From Cydia pomonella (Eukaryota; Arthropoda; Insecta; Lepidoptera; Tortricidae), in contig NC_084703.1 of NCBI RefSeq assembly GCF_033807575.1, positions 1,860,001-1,924,000 on the forward strand: a stretch of 64,000 bases of DNA. Reading direction: 5' to 3'. Shown piece after piece: positions 1-51,568 of the stretch. The notes under the pieces were generated by a model. The model saw nothing but the letters and a program-made list of their open reading frames with translations. It was not told where the DNA came from and made no database searches. Numbering within the stretch: the first letter of the stretch is position 1; each line of letters starts with the position of its first letter. Made by a program: the position numbers and the translations under genes.

Positions 1-84
1 TATAAGTGGAAACTGTTCTGGCTGTTGTATTAACTTAATTTGTTAAACTGTATGTGTAATGATATGCTGTTTGTTTCCCTTTGC

Positions 85-90
85 AATAAA
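85..90 (+). terminator. Possible polyadenylation signal of an upstream + strand gene
   Basis: AATAAA in a non-repeat AT-rich stretch at the left edge. It could mark the 3' end of a gene lying left of the window; no coding sequence is visible to support it. Confidence 0.2.
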
Positions 91-2372
91 TAAATAGAAA
101 TACCATTACAAGATAACTTCATATAATATGATGTTACTTATGCATGTAACAGTAAGGTTAGCTATTTCAGAGAAAAACAAAGTCATTTTTTTGTCATTGC
201 AAGTGCTAAATTTTGGCAAAGCTAAATCTTAACATTAGGCAGAATAATTTGTAGTTAAGAAAAATAATAAGTTATACAAAGCTTAAGGCAGTATGGCTTA
301 GTGCTTTAGTCTGTCCAGACGTACGCAAGTACACACAAAAAAAAGTATACACGACTTTTTACATAGGTATACGTTGATACTTCTCAACGTTTACCGAAAC
401 CTCAGTTCTTTGTGCCAAAAGTCAACAGAACACATTTCGACTTGAAGTGAGAGCATTTGTTTGACATACGCAGCATTTTAAAGGGACAATACGTAAGATA
501 TTACCATACTTATGAGCTCACTAAGTACTATAATGCGTAGGAATAGCAACGAAGTAAATTGATAGTTGTTTGTCTTACTTCAATCATACCCCCCACGGAC
601 AGCGCCGGTGCTTCAAAGCCAGGAATTAAACTACACTTCACATTAGGATGTTAACTTGGCTCAAAAACACACCTCAACACAACACATCACTGAATAATCT
701 TAATAACGAATAAGATTTAACAAAAAAAAAACGACCAAACGCGAGCCCGGCCGAGATGACATCAATCAATAACAATGCAATAACAGTGTGGCGTGTCGCC
801 GCAACTATTTCAAAGATTACTCACCCATAATATAATAATTTAATCGTCTTTTCAGTTTTTCGTCCACTTTTCGATGAAAATATTCGTAAATTGTTATGAA
901 TCAACCCACGCCAACAATCGTTCACCAAGACCAAGACCCACGCCGATATGTGTTGCCCATGTAAAAAAATATGTTTAAGGACAGGGAATAAATAGGTTGA
1001 ATATAAGGAAGTCTTGTAAAAAAAAATATTACCTTTGTATAGTTATAAATTTTTTATTTATTTTATCACACTAGTGAAAAAGATACATGGGTTATGTTTA
1101 TCTGTATTCATTGTATTATATAAGCAATAATGTAACGTTTGATTTGCATTTATTAGAAATCCAAGCTTACTAATATATTGCTGAAAGTAATTTTATGCAT
1201 AATATTTAATACTAAAAAATGGACCCAAAAACAAATTTTACATTTGAACTATTAAAATAATTAATCCGTATTTTGTTGTCATGTGTAAATGAACTAAAAA
1301 ATAACCAATTTATAGAAAAAGTTAATTTTGTGCATCACTAGTTATAGATACTTTGTCATGGGCTATGCATCTCTTTTATTTTTCTATATCAAAAAACGGC
1401 CAAGAGCATATCGGGCCTTTTCTAGCATTAACGATCATGGAGCAAAGCCGCGGATGGACAGACAGAGAAAGATATGGCGAAACTGATGGCCTACCGTGAA
1501 CCACGTTCGATTTGTTGCCTCTCCGTCGCATTTGTAAATTCATACGGAAGTGTGACAGAGATGCAACACAATTGTTTTCGAATCCCGTGTAAAATGTTTA
1601 TGTTATGATGATGAGGTTATACATTGGAAAATCTGTAAAATGTATCTGTAATTAATTCACTCTTTTAATCGCGTGTCGAATTAACAATAATAATTACTCA
1701 AAAAAACTTTCCTTTTTTATTTTATTTTTTAATGCTCAGGTTCATCATCAATAGTACTGGCAACACTATTATCCCGTCCATCAAAATGTTCCTGTGAAAT
1801 TTCACGGTAATGTCACGTTTATATTTTGTAATTTTCCACATAAAAAGTGTTGGTATATAACTGTAAATAGTGTTAAGTAAATTAATCCACAAGTTCCGGA
1901 GAAAATTTCTGTAAGTACATACCTCTGACGACTTTAAGTTATCACTTATTTAGAGCAAGCAAGCGGCATACAAGAAACTGTTGTACACACTAGGCTATGG
2001 ACTAAACAACAATTTTAGTACTCTCATTCTATCATTTACAATCTACAAAATTGATAGCTTCAGATTTCATACTTAATATTGGGTTACTTATAGCTAAAAT
2101 ACCTGTTTTTAGTCCTTTTATTTCAGGTATGGACATGGTTAACTTAGTAATTTGTAAAGATTACTTACTAAATATTAATTTAGCTTGGTTACTACGGATA
2201 CTCAGCAACTACAAATCAGTTTGAATCCTTAGGATGCATAGCTTACGACCCAAGTCGCAATTTAAAAAAAAAAAGGAAAAGAGGTTGCACCACACTTTTG
2301 GGTTATGTGGTATTTGTGGTGTCCAAACAAGTGTAGGCAGATCAAGTGCAGCGAAAGAAAGAGGCAGATAAT

Positions 2373-2708
2373 ATCTTCTTCTTCTTCTTCCTCGCGTTGT
2401 CCCGGCATTTTGCCACGGCTCATGGGAGCCTGGGGTCCGCTTGACAACTAATCCCAAGATTTGGCGTAGGCACTAGTTTTTACGAAAGCGACTGCCATCT
2501 GACCTTCCAACCCAGAGGGGTAAACTAGGCCTTGTTGGGATTAGTCCGGTTTCCTCACGATGTTTTGCTTCACCGAAAAGCGACTGGTAAATATCAAATG
2601 ATATTTCGTACGTAAGTTCCGAATAACTCATTGGTACGAGCCAGGGTTTGAACCCGCGACCTCCGGATTGCAAGTCGCACGCTCTTACCGCTAGGCCACC
2701 AGCGCTTC
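2373..2708 (-). repeat. SINE-A, full-length
   Basis: tRNA-derived SINE of about 325 bp. On its sense strand: gcgctggtggcctagcggta (A box), gcgggttcaaaccctgg (B box), body with atatcatttgatatttacca and ggaaaccggactaatcccaa, tail gacaacgcgaggaagaagaa. The tail is poly-purine (gaa)n, unlike SINE-B. Confidence 0.88.
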
Positions 2709-3194
2709 CAGGCAGATAATATCTAGATTATGAAATATCATTAGAAGTGCAGTTAAAGAGTGTCTTGGGCATTGATTGACATATATCTAACGATGAGCCT
2801 TACGGGCACTAAGAAGTGTGCTAATTGAGTGGTGTCACTCATGAATTCGAGCAAATCATGCATTCTAACGCAGTCAGTTGCGACCAAACGCGCGCATGAT
2901 GCGAACTCATCAACTGATCGCATTGTGGCATTAGAATTTGTGTGTGACACTGCTGTACTGGCCCTATTCTTATTGCCCGTAAGGCCCATCCTTAGATATA
3001 TGTCAATGGTCTTGGGCAAAGGAAGAGTGGAGTTAAATCAGATCAGAACAGTTGCTTAATCTACAATCTATACTAAGTTAGAGACCAGGCCATACATTTA
3101 ATGTTTTATGCTCTTGTCTGTGTAAGGATAAATAAATAAATATCTGGAGATAATCTTACACAGATCGACCTAGCCCCAAACTAAGCAAAGTTTG

Positions 3195-3321
3195 TACAGT
3201 CAGCGTCAAATACTTTGTAGCAGTCAAAGTGGCCAATAAATTTGGTACACCATACTAAATATATGGTGTACCGAACTATTTGGCTACTGTGGTTGCTACA
3301 AAGTATTTGACGCTGACTGTA
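3195..3321. mobile_element. Foldback element, 127 bp
   Basis: Near-perfect hairpin: tacagtcagcgtcaaatact at one end, its reverse complement at the other. A 127-bp sister is at 10195-10321. Confidence 0.8.
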
Positions 3322-3414
3322 CTATGGGTACTTTTTTTTTTCTTTTTTTTTTGTCTGTAAGCTATTTGTTCTACAGTCAGATTGTTGTTATTTATTTTTA
3401 TTTCTTTAACTTTG

Positions 3415-3594
3415 TTTTGGGGCTGACTGCATTTGGGTACTAGGCAACAATATACATAAATACATACTTAGATACATAGAAAACACCTATAGCTCGGGAA
3501 CAAGTATCTGTGTTCATCACACAAATAACTACCATTACTAGCTCCATCGGCTCCATAGGCAGGGTCACTACCCATTAGGCCAGATCGGTCGCCA
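3415..3594 (-). repeat. SINE-B, old copy
   Basis: Diverged inverted copy: retains aaatacatagaaaacaccta-type body and ggcagggtcactacccatta head; B box partly lost. Confidence 0.7.
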
Positions 3595-4643
3595 AATAGG
3601 ATCCGTTAGGAAGCAGGGGCAGTTGATATGGCTGATGGCCAAAGAGAGCTGAACTGGCATCTATTTAGTTACAAATATTAATAAAGTGGATTTCGGATAT
3701 AACAATGATGAAGGGACCACTGTAATTAAGTTGTTATATCTGGGAGTCGTTGTAGGCAACGGTAAAGAGATAAAGACATGAATAATTTAACTCTGAAACA
3801 TAGTAACTTAACTTGTAGAGCCAAGCTTCTAACTTTACAAGCCCTAACTACACAAACTATATGGCTTGGTCGTTTTGCTATAGTCCAATGGGTGTAAGGT
3901 GAAAAATTTATTCACTCTTCAATATTTTTTATTATACAATGGTTCTTGTAGTAACGAAACGGCCAAGCCATAGGGCTTGTAGAGTCAGAAGCTTGGCTCT
4001 AAAAGAGATCTGAAAACTTTTTGACAGCGGGAGCCTTATGGTTTCGACTTGGTATCTTACTATCGTAAAAATATATAGTCACGGGGCAACTCACATTAAT
4101 TTGTGGCGTTAACTTATTCTACATAAAGATTTGGGGTTACAGTAAAAGTTTCACAAGTTAGAATAGCCTATCCCTTATTGGTCAGATGGGCCATTTAGCC
4201 CACTCTCCTTAACGCGTTTCAATTGACAACATTTCATTTTTATAACACCTGAAATTTTACATGTGTACTCGAAGAATTTTGCAACCTAAACACTGCAATA
4301 TGTTTATATAAATGTAAGGTCTTAGCACATTGTTACAACTCAACAGCCACTCGACTCAAAATTAAATATTGAAATTAAAGCCTTATCTTGTATGTCCTAT
4401 AGTACAATGTTTAAAATTTTGGTAACTCGGGTGGTCTACGCGTCGTCCACTCGTCCAGTAAGGTGAACCAAAAGTGAGTTGAGTTGGTGTGGAATTGGTA
4501 TAGTGTGCGAAGACCTTTAATATCGCTTATTACAGGAAATACAAAAGAATGAAAATAAAGTTGTAATTTTACCAATTCTACGGCACAATAGGTTAAATGC
4601 TATTGCCATTCACCACTAGAAATAAAACTTTATAACAAAAAAT

Positions 4644-4892
4644 ATAACCGACTTCAGAAATTACCAAAAGCGCCATTCATGTACCTATAACATTTGAAGA
4701 GTTCCCTCGATTTCTCCAAGATCCCATCATCAGACCCCGACTTGGTGCCAACGGGACCATCTCGGGGTTATACTCGATCGATAAAAAAAAAATTGAAAAT
4801 CGGTTCACGATTCTCGGAGATATCGAGTAACATACATACAAAAAGAAACAGTCGAATTGAGAACCTCCTCCTTTTTTGAAGTCGGTTAAAAA
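4644..4892. mobile_element. Inverted-repeat element, aaccgacttca ends
   Basis: Left ataaccgacttcagaaatt, right ttttttgaagtcggttaaa; interior gtcgaattgagaacctcctc is a common lepidopteran repeat motif. Confidence 0.65.
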
Positions 4893-4944
4893 AATAGCTG
4901 TCGTAATATTGGATTTGACATTGTCAATTTAATACGACTCGTAT

Positions 4945-5110
4945 AGGACCGTGTGCGTTGGAGGATCTGCCATCTTGTGACCTGAATCGGAACCATAAAC
5001 ATGTACATACACACGTCACGTGTTTTCTTGTGCATAGTAGGTTCTGCCATCTTGTGGGCTACATCGGAACAGTAAACATCACATTTACGCCTCGCGCCAA
5101 AAATATGAGT
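4945..5110 (+). repeat. ctgccatcttgtgg repeat, 3'-truncated
   Basis: Ends at cgcgccaaaaatatgag; about 215 bp upstream of the PRP4 start codon, so it could overlap promoter DNA. Confidence 0.65.
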
Positions 5111-5326
5111 ATAAAAAACTATCAGCGTATTCCTCGTTTCAATTAAAATGTAGAGAAGCAATAAAATTACAGGGTTAGAAATATAAAATGTTGTCAATTA
5201 TTCCTTTGTTTTCTATACGTACCTTCTATATTTTGAATCATTTGTGAACAACATTTCTTCCCCGGTTTACAGATATAGTCCGGATCTCAAGTTGGTTCAA
5301 CAGAGCACGACGTTGAGGATTCAATC

Positions 5327-44363
<39,037 letters not shown>

Positions 44364-45180
44364 CATGAGAACTGTATATAACAGTAATGATACTGTCTAA
44401 ATCATACTTTGGGAGGGGGGGGGGGGGGGGAGTGAGAATATTTTTGTAAAAAAATTACAGTTAATGATAAGCCCAAAAAATGGAAATACTTGATGAAGTA
44501 CATTACGTTGACCGTACTATTAGTGAAATCACACTAAACTGATAAAATCGCTATAAATACCCCACTTCATTTACCATATTTAGTTAAAATCACACTAAAT
44601 TAACTATGTTTAGTGAAAATCATACTTAATTTACCTCCTTTTTAGTGATATTCATAGAAAATTTACGTGATTACACAAATATCCAAATCAGTTATCCAAA
44701 TCACAATTAATCGGTAAAATAAACTACTCACTCTACTACTAGTACAAAGATCACGTAGCTTAAGGATCTACTGGAAGGCATGCTCATGCTTGACTCGGCC
44801 AAGCGCGCCTTCGTCAGGATATAGCATATAGCGGTTGATTTACTAATGAGATCGTGATTTCAATGGTTACTTAGTTGAACGGTGAGCGTATTAAAAAAAA
44901 CAAATGATTATGTAATAATAAAACTAAATTTGTCGTATTTTACTATGATTCAACTACATTGGTCGTATTATCCGTGAAATCACATTAAGTTGATTAAATC
45001 ATACTAGAATGACTAAAGATGTTCCAAAACTGCCCAGGGCACTACAAAAAACACACTGAATTCACCATATTTAGTGAAAATCACACTAAATTGACCATAT
45101 TTAGTGAAATTAACACTAACATTACGAAATGACAAAAAATATCCAAGTTCAAGGAGAATATATAGCACGGGACTGTATGA
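44364..45180 (+). repeat. PRP4 3' flank with decayed copies of exon 10
   Basis: A 16-base G run sits at 44415-44430. 44749-44830 matches exon 10 (gatctactgga, catgctcatgct, ggccaagcgcgcc, atatagcat) but lacks about 50 bases before the stop; 45136-45175 matches only the exon end (ggagaatatatagcac). Between them are repeated tttagtgaaaatcacactaa motifs. AATAAA occurs at 44717 and could serve PRP4. Confidence 0.7.
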
Positions 45181-45669
45181 ATATTGTCTCTAGCGTGTTT
45201 TTCTAGTTTTTTTTTAAACTATAAATTTATTTCATACAATTTTTGTCGGGTAGTTACACAAATCTCTATCATAGCTGTGTTTGGATTTGTTAGAAAAGTC
45301 TTGTAATGAAGTTTGACCACGATTAGGTGTCAAGGTCTGATGAAGAAGCCAGAAGATAGGCACTGGCATTCCATGATGGAATATCTTATCATTGTCGTGT
45401 TTGCACTTGTGAGAAAGGTCACGTAATGGACTTTGAACACGATCAGGTTTCAAGGTTATAACAAACCACCATGCAACCTACACCATAAAAAAGCGTGTTT
45501 TTCTAGTGTTTTTTAAACTATATATTTATTTCATACAATTTTTGTCGGGTAGTTACACAAATCTGTGTTTTGATCCTGATGGGACATCAGTGACCACGAC
45601 CAGTGACGCCTGTGTCGAAACGTCGGTAAATAAAGGTAATAAAATAAATTCGATATAGACCCGGTTATA

Positions 45670-46146
45670 TACAGGGTGACCTTAGCCACAAACCCTGAAA
45701 TCCCACGTATGGTTACCTCTCAAAAATGCTCTGACGTTAATATCTTTTTAATTAGAACAAAAGATACAATAAAAAAATTTCGAACAAAAGTTATTTGCAA
45801 TAATCGACAACAAAAGAAACACACTGTGTTAATCTTTGGCAGTGTTTTTGACAATTTGTTCGAAATATTTGATAACGATGACTTTTTTCAAAAGTCAGAA
45901 GCTTATTAGTGTCATAAATAAAAAAGATAATCAAAAAGGTGGAAGAAGGTTCCATACTATTCTTTGAGGATATTACCTTAGGAGCTACTAACACATACAG
46001 GCTGCTGCAAAGTAAAAAATGGTAATTTGTTAATTTCTTCGAAACCGCTACACCGGTTGTTATGATACTTTGTACACTGGTTCTAAATACCCTAATGCAA
46101 TGCATATGTACATTTCGGCTTTGTCCAATGGCTAGGGACACACTGT
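45670..46146. mobile_element. Inverted-repeat element, tacagggtgacctta ends, 477 bp
   Basis: Sister of 31386-31845 with small indels. Confidence 0.75.
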
Positions 46147-48077
46147 ATGTAATGTTCATCACACTTGTTCGTAAACGGTGTTATTGTATGCCAGCATACA
46201 GATATGGAATGCGCCATATTGTGCCCACGGGCGTAATAGTTTTTTTTTTATTTCATTACGATCATGGGCATGTTGTGGAATAATGTTTTATTCAAGTAGA
46301 TATGAATGAGTTTTAATTTTAAAATACTGATAATTATAGATAATTTTTTTGTGTATGTTTTAAACATTTAATTTGATTAGTTTGAATTATTTTTATACAA
46401 TTTTCACCGTGACAATAATTACAGTATGGCGGATGATTTGAAATGTCACCTTTTTATTAATTATTTCTCCAAAATTTTAGTTTTTTCCTTACAAGTATGA
46501 TGAAAAACATTGTATGTGCCACGGGCAGTACAAAAATTACGCAGTCGCGTTAATTAACATTTAAAAATTAACACTTTGTTTACCGCCCTTAACCCTTTTC
46601 CAGTAGGGCTATTATGGTCGGTGTTTTATCATCTGTCATCATGCCTGTTACGTTCTAACAAGATAACAAGTATGCAAGTGCGAGAGTGACGCATAATATG
46701 ACAAGTGATAAAAATGCGACCATGATACCGCCGCAGGCATAGTACGATTTATCGACCACATACGCGTCATTAGAATTTCAACTTTAACATTCCGATTTAA
46801 GGTTCAAATTAGATTACACTTTCAGGAAATGTTACTTGTCTTCAAATGAATCATCAAAGCTGGATTCATTGGAATATATTTGGATTTTTTGGGAAAACCT
46901 TGTTGATTGGTGCGGCTTAGAAAAGGGTTAATACACAATGTACTATTAATATTTGTTAAAAACGCGAAAGTTTTAAATGAAATATGTACTCATATTATTG
47001 CAAGACTGTACGAATAAGGTTGCTTAATTGAATTATGTATTCCGGTTTATCGTTCGTGTCATCCACGATGACGCGCAAACTTATCAAAGCTAACCTTTAA
47101 CAACATGGCATTACGAGTCAAGACACGCGTCTTTTTGAATGGCACGATCTCTACCTACGTAACTTAGGATACAGGAAAAGACTACGTACAATTTATAACC
47201 TCAAAATGCTTAAATTGTATTGAGATGACAGCTGTCATCGAACCCAAACTATGTTTATAATATAGAAAAGAGTGTGGATTTAAAAGAAGTGAAATCTCTT
47301 ATGATAGAACTGTTGCAAAAGTGTCCAGCTGTCAGCTATAAATAATAGTTCCAAATCTCTCCAGAGTAGCGCTAGAGTAGCTAGAAGGTGGAGGTAAGGA
47401 ATGGAATCTCCATATACCAAAAAGTGTTATCAAAAAATCTTAAATATGTGGCGCTACAATACCTAGAATACTTGAAAAGAAAATCAAATCATAGACAGCG
47501 CACTTCACTCCGTCAATAACGCCTAGGTTCTTAGCTACTCTAGCGGTACTCTGGAGAGATTTGGAACTATTATTTATAGCTGACCACTGGCACTTTTGCA
47601 TAAGTTCTGCCTAAATAGATTGCATTCCCTTCCACATGGTCAGGCTTGAAATGTATCTGAACTTTGACAGCGTACGCCATAACGTTTAAGGCCAGTCCAG
47701 ACGGGATGATCGAATCGACCGATTTGATCAGAAAAATAATCGGCGTCAATCTCCAATTTAATCACCAATTTTAGATGAATGGTGATGTGAGCGCTCTAAA
47801 TTTAAAAAATGCCCAATGAAGAATACTAGTGTCACTCGATTTGATCCGACAATTTAATCAGATTGGCGATAAAATGTTCCCGTCTGGACTGGCTTTTATA
47901 AAAATTCTTGGCGCTATTGTGCGCGTTGAAGGTTCTGCCACCTAGCGGCCTAAATCAGAAACTTAAACTTGACGTTGACACTTCTACTCAATAAACGGGG
48001 GGCTCTTGTGCCCTGTTCTTGGCGTCCAAAGGATAAAATAAGTGGGTCGATTTTTATTTGGTGAGTGATTTTTTCTG

Positions 48078-48503
48078 TACAGTCGCCATCAAATATATCG
48101 GAGCGGTCGATGTGCTCAAAAATATCTGAACTCAAACTGACGACCGGTTTGGCCTAGTGGGTAGTGACCCTGCCTACGAAGCTGATGGTCCCGGGTTCAA
48201 ATCCTGGTAAGGGCATTTATTCGTGTGATGAGCATGAATATTAAATTTGTTCCTGAGTCATGGGTGTTTTCTATGTATTTAAGTATTTATAAATATTTAT
48301 ATATTATATATATCGTTGTCTAAGTACCCTCAACACAAGCCTTATTGAGCTTACTGTGGGACTTAGTCAATTTGTGTAATTAATGTCCTATTATATTTAT
48401 TATTATTATTATTTATTATTAAACTCTAACGGCTTGACAATAGAGGCGTGTTCAGATATTTGTGAGCACGTCAGCCGCTCCGATATGTCTGGTGGCGACT
48501 GTA
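48078..48503. mobile_element. Foldback element split by SINE-B
   Basis: Left half 48078-48136, right half about 48421-48503; together they form the same hairpin as 8564-8700. Confidence 0.78.
48137..48424 (+). repeat. SINE-B inserted in a hairpin element
   Basis: Full SINE between the halves of the gtcgccatc hairpin. aaact occurs on both sides (near 48132 and 48420), consistent with a target duplication. Confidence 0.82.
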
Positions 48504-48942
48504 CATAATAAGTTCAATTTCAGCGCACTTCCTAAAAATCTTCCGATGAGTTCAAAAAACGTACGGTATTTGGAATGGAAAATTACATACACCGAAGTCC
48601 AATAAAAAAAAAAAAACAAATAATGTAAACATATATGACAGCTTTTGTTCGCATTTGACATTAACCTAAAATATTTATATATTTGTGTAAAAATGTCCTA
48701 TAATATTTATTTATAAATTTCTTTTACACAAATTGACTAAGTCCCACATATATGGCGGTTGATTTCACTGACATATTATTAACTAACATTTCAACAAATA
48801 ATTGATTCAAAAAAATATACAAGTATGTAAATTGTTGATAGATCATGATTGTCGTCAGACAGTGCGTGATTACGAACTATTGGAGATAAATTGATTCGTA
48901 TACATGATTTGCAATTTCTATTGGAGTCCACTTTAGGTACAT

Positions 48943-49079
48943 TGCAGTTAATGTATTAAATATCGGCACGGACAAAGTGCCAAAAATATGTACACACTAA
49001 CTTAATGTATGGGCAATAAAGAAGTGTATACATATTTTTGGCACTTTGGCCGTGCCGATATTTAATACCTTGACTGTAC
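48943..49079. mobile_element. Foldback element, caaaaatatgtatacacgac family
   Basis: Ends acattgcagttaatgtatta / aataccttgactgtaca; directly abuts another hairpin (49078-49302). Confidence 0.7.
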
Positions 49080-49302
49080 AGTCAGCATCAAAAGTAGCGG
49101 ATGAAACAACGCGCCAAAAGTATCTGATATTCCGGATAACTTTTCCAAATATAGATAAATTTCTAGAATTCGCGTTCCAAAGTATATCTTTTACAGTATT
49201 TGTTGTTCTATATTAAAGACATCACTTTTTGTTAAGCTGTTACAGAATGGTAGATACTTATGAAACGTTATTTGATCCGCTACTTTTGATGCTGACTGTA
49301 CT
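49078..49302. mobile_element. Foldback element, agtcagcatcaaaagtagcg ends
   Basis: tacagtcagcatcaaaagta at the left and tacttttgatgctgactgta at the right, 225 bp. Only copy in the window. Confidence 0.7.
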
Positions 49303-49575
49303 TTTTTTTTATCTCGAATTGGGATTTCGTTTCAGTTTCACCGATAATGAGCAGCTCTTTGAAACAACAAAATTCTATCCAAAAGTAATGAACACAACAA
49401 TAACAATATAAAAATCGGTCCAGAGGGCCTACCGCGTATTGCCTCTCTGCCGCACTTGTAAATTCGCACGTAAGTGTAACAGGGAGGCAACACGTCGAAC
49501 GTGGTTCGCGGTAGGCCCTCAGTTCTTCTTTTCGGGTCGAGGATCCCGTTTCATACGATGGATGCCCAGTAGCAA

Positions 49576-50576
49576 AGAGAATTTGAAATAGAGGTGGATT
49601 GTCATAGAAAACTTTGTAGCCACAGTAAATTTACTGCCATCATTCGACACATGATTAAAACTTTTCGAACGCCATTTGACTTTGATCCTTATTCTTTCAC
49701 TGATATGTGTTGAATTTGTTAAATATCAAAAAGTGGCGCCATCTAATAGATCAAAGGCCAAAGGTATTGTTAGAGTACTTGCTAACTCTAACATTTACTT
49801 GATAGATATCTTGATAGTAATGTGAAACACGAAAGACGAATTCTTGAGATAAACTTGCTTTATTATAACTTGATAGGTGTGCACACTTGTATAATAGCGA
49901 ACGTGAATATTTAATGAATGAAAAAAGGCACTTATTGACTAATTATAACACTTTTATATAAACTAAATGCTGATGGGGCAAATGATGAATATGATGCATG
50001 TGCAATTTACTTGTACAGGTATGGCGGCATCGTTTCGAGCGATGGCGCCACAACCTTTAGCCGATGCTCGGTAAGATGGCGCCACTTTATGATATTTAAC
50101 CAATTTAACAGTATCTTTCACATATAAGTAAAATAATAAGGATCAAAGTCAGATGGCGTTCTAAAAGTTTTAATCGTGTGTTGAATGATGGCAGTAAATT
50201 TACTGTAGCTACGAAATTTTCAATTCAATGCTATATACTTTATTCATGTAGGCCTAGCAACAAGCACTTATGAATAGTAAGACAGTATTACATATAATTA
50301 TCTTAAGCTAATTATCAGAGCAATTTATTGATGTTGTAAATATTATTCCATATATAATTCATAGATCAAATCTAATACTAAAAATTTCACAAAATATAGT
50401 CATACAAAAAAATTTTTATAAAAAATACTAGTCTAGATTGTTTCTAGAATAAATTCTAAATGTCAAACAAATATAATAAAAACAACAACATGCATTGGAA
50501 TATCCATTTCATCATCATTATTCAAATATAATCTGAGATTCTTTGAGAATCCACCTTTATTTCAAATTCTCTTTGC
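49576..50576. mobile_element. MITE, gaatttgaaatagaggtgga family, carrying inserts
   Basis: Left end at 49576, right end (ccacctttatttcaaattct) at about 50548-50576; interior includes unrelated AT-rich DNA and a LINE-tail type stretch (50220-50460). Confidence 0.65.
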
Positions 50577-50864
50577 CACTGGCAGCGGTGTTGGTCCCTC
50601 AGATCCAGCTCCGAGCAGTGATGCGGGCATGCGGGGCACGTCAGCAGATGTGCCATGGTTTGCGAAAAGAAGTCCAAGTTAGTAAAAAAAACACTGCGCT
50701 GCCAACCCGCCTCGCGGGTTGATTTTGTATCGGAATTATTGGCACTAGGTTTTACTTGATGTATCACCCTTTTTATGTTAAATGTATATTTTATAAGCTG
50801 ATATAGAATCTTTGGAGTAGATTGCCTCCTTAATATAGGATGTTTTGTAACGTCAAGGTGTATA

Positions 50865-51223
50865 TACAGGTTGATTTAATATAAATTAACCTCAAAAAAA
50901 AAAATTGCAACAGCTTTTTTTTTGCCTATTCTGGGGTTAAAATCTTTCAGTATGATCTATACAGAGTATTAATTTAGTCACCTGCAATAATTTACGGGGT
51001 GAATGTACATAAAGGTCATACTGAGCTACTTCTACTATGGGACCAACCCCGAAATCGCGGAAAAAAATGGCTCTACCATATAAAATATCAACATCAGCCA
51101 GCATAAATGTATGGGAGAGTAATTTTTTGTGATTTCGGGCTTGGTCCCGTAGTAAAAGTTGCTCAGTATAACCTATATATTCATTTCGTAAATTATTGCA
51201 GGTGACTAAATGAACACCCTGTA
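50865..51223. mobile_element. Inverted-repeat element, tacaggttgattta ends
   Basis: Left tatacaggttgatttaata, right aaatgaacaccctgtata, with inner inverted arms (ctttcagtatgatctata...). Single copy in the window. Confidence 0.6.
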
Positions 51224-51286
51224 TATTCACCTGGCGGTGTCTCTTTAATGCGGTGCGGCGGTGTATACATTACTACCACCAAAGAC

Positions 51287-51568
51287 AAATTGTAATAGAG
51301 GTGAATTGTCAAAGTAAACTTTGTAGCCACAGTAAATTTACTGCCGGCTTTCGACACATGATTAAAACTATTAAAACGCCATTTGACTTTCATCCTTATT
51401 CTTTCACTGATATTTGTAAAAAAAAAACAATATCAAAAAGTGGCGCCGTCTTACCGAGGCATCTTTTCGATCGATGGCACCATACCTTTGGCATATGAAA
51501 GATGGCAGTAAATTTACTGTCGCTACTAAGTTTACTTTGACAATCCACCTCTATTTCAAATTATCTTT
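51287..51568. mobile_element. MITE, gaggtgaattgtcaaag family
   Basis: Complete 280-bp member with both ends and the tggcgcc-containing middle (aaaaagtggcgccgtctta). Confidence 0.72.

Larger units (their letters stand above)
91..5326. other. Repeat-rich DNA upstream of PRP4
   Basis: No gene recognised. 1395-1620 has decayed lepidopteran repeat pieces. Then SINE-A (2373-2708), a 127-bp hairpin element (3195-3321), an old SINE-B copy (about 3415-3594), an inverted-repeat element (4644-4892) and a copy of the atcttgtgg repeat (about 4945-5110). On the minus strand ATGG/gtgagt near 822 resembles a first-exon end but has no partner exon. Confidence 0.6.

Noticed and set aside
820..960. First exon of a minus-strand gene (ATGG/gtgagt near 822)
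   Set aside because: Only a start codon and a donor; no second exon or coding signal found to the left.
4694..4879. 61-residue + frame
   Set aside because: Lies fully inside the aaccgacttca inverted-repeat element common in Lepidoptera.
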